From assembly GCA_016935775.1 (NCBI GenBank), contig JAFGQF010000185.1, positions 1 to 5,182 of the forward strand: 5,182 nt of DNA. The letters run 5' to 3'. Made by a program: the position numbers and the translations under genes. Shown here piece after piece: positions 5,107 through 5,182 of this stretch (position 1 is its first letter; the number at the start of each line of letters is the position of its first letter). The stretch comes from Caldifarciminota bacterium (GTDB taxonomy: Bacteria; Hydrothermota; Tepidihabitantia; Tepidihabitantales; Tepidihabitantaceae). The notes under the pieces were generated by a model that was not told the origin of the DNA, did not search any database, and saw nothing but the letters and a program-made list of their open reading frames with translations.

Positions 5107-5182
5107 CAGCGGGAAAACAGGGACACTTCCCTATTTCCGTCTCGGGGATAGCGCCACGTGGAGTGCCTTCTTTCCTTAGGAA
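5106..5182 (-). other. Possible 3' end of an upstream reading frame overlapping the accC start
   Basis: One minus-strand frame is open from the window edge to a TGA at 5108-5106 that overlaps the accC ATG by one base (TGATG), the classic geometry of translational coupling. Its last codons pass through the REP-like palindrome in the same frame used by the two elements inside genes, giving D-G-N-R-E-V-S-L-F-S-R-stop. If real, the upstream gene (accB would be the expected neighbour) ends in repeat-encoded residues. Only about 25 codons are visible, so an open frame by chance is quite possible. Confidence 0.25.
5111..5139. repeat. Single REP-like palindrome, half of the 132-bp element
   Basis: Twenty-nine nt matching one arm of the 132-bp elements (GGGAAAAC, then A-GGGACACTTCCC, then TATTTCCG), forming a nested imperfect palindrome. 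Beyond 5139 the sequence does not match the conserved interior of the other two copies. It is therefore either a solo REP or an element with a different interior whose second arm lies outside the window. It ends 4 nt before the accC start codon. Confidence 0.8.

Noticed and set aside
68..5139. CRISPR array made of the GGGACACTTCCC repeats
   Set aside because: The copies are kilobases apart, inverted relative to each other, and not separated by regular unique spacers; no cas gene is present.
4402..5151. Plus-strand open frame of 249 codons antisense to accC
   Set aside because: It is fully opposite the strongly conserved biotin carboxylase and has no recognisable domain; a shadow of the real gene.

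Overview
The window is GC-rich bacterial DNA with four protein genes, all on the minus strand. Transcription therefore runs from high to low coordinates: biotin carboxylase (accC, 5106-3769), a TPR-repeat protein (3516-1702), a GNAT-like protein (1638-814), and a second, paralogous GNAT-like protein (690 to beyond the left edge). Nothing visible fixes the phylum. The GC content, tight same-strand packing and unusually high load of short palindromic repeats suggest a genome from an uncultivated bacterial lineage, but that is impression, not proof. I see no rRNA, tRNA, CRISPR array, transposase gene or phage gene.

Region by region: 1-690 holds the 5' part of the truncated GNAT paralog, interrupted in frame by a 132-bp palindromic element (68-199). 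691-813 is a spacer filled by a 7-nt-periodic palindrome. 814-1638 is the intact GNAT-like gene. 1639-1701 is a spacer with GGTCATT heptads. 1702-3516 is the TPR gene, carrying two different in-frame repeat insertions (2771-2834 and 3251-3383). 3517-3768 is the only long spacer; it holds a plausible sigma-70 promoter, a leader hairpin and an 8-nt-periodic palindrome. 3769-5106 is accC. 5107-5182 holds a single REP-like palindrome and possibly the tail of an upstream reading frame whose stop overlaps the accC start.

AccC is the housekeeping enzyme here (first half-reaction of acetyl-CoA carboxylase, or possibly of a two-subunit pyruvate carboxylase). The TPR protein and the two GNAT-like proteins may form one transcription unit starting at the 3663-3690 promoter; their functions are not known.

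The most interesting content is the repeats. At least four families occur in 5 kb, one at every gene junction. Two unrelated families are also inserted inside coding sequence without breaking the frame. The 132-bp family appears in two unrelated proteins in the same orientation and the same reading frame, adding a 44-residue peptide each time. Comparison of the two GNAT paralogs shows one insertion is an exact 44-codon addition. This resembles the protein-coding palindromic elements of Rickettsia, but with a REP/BIME-like architecture.
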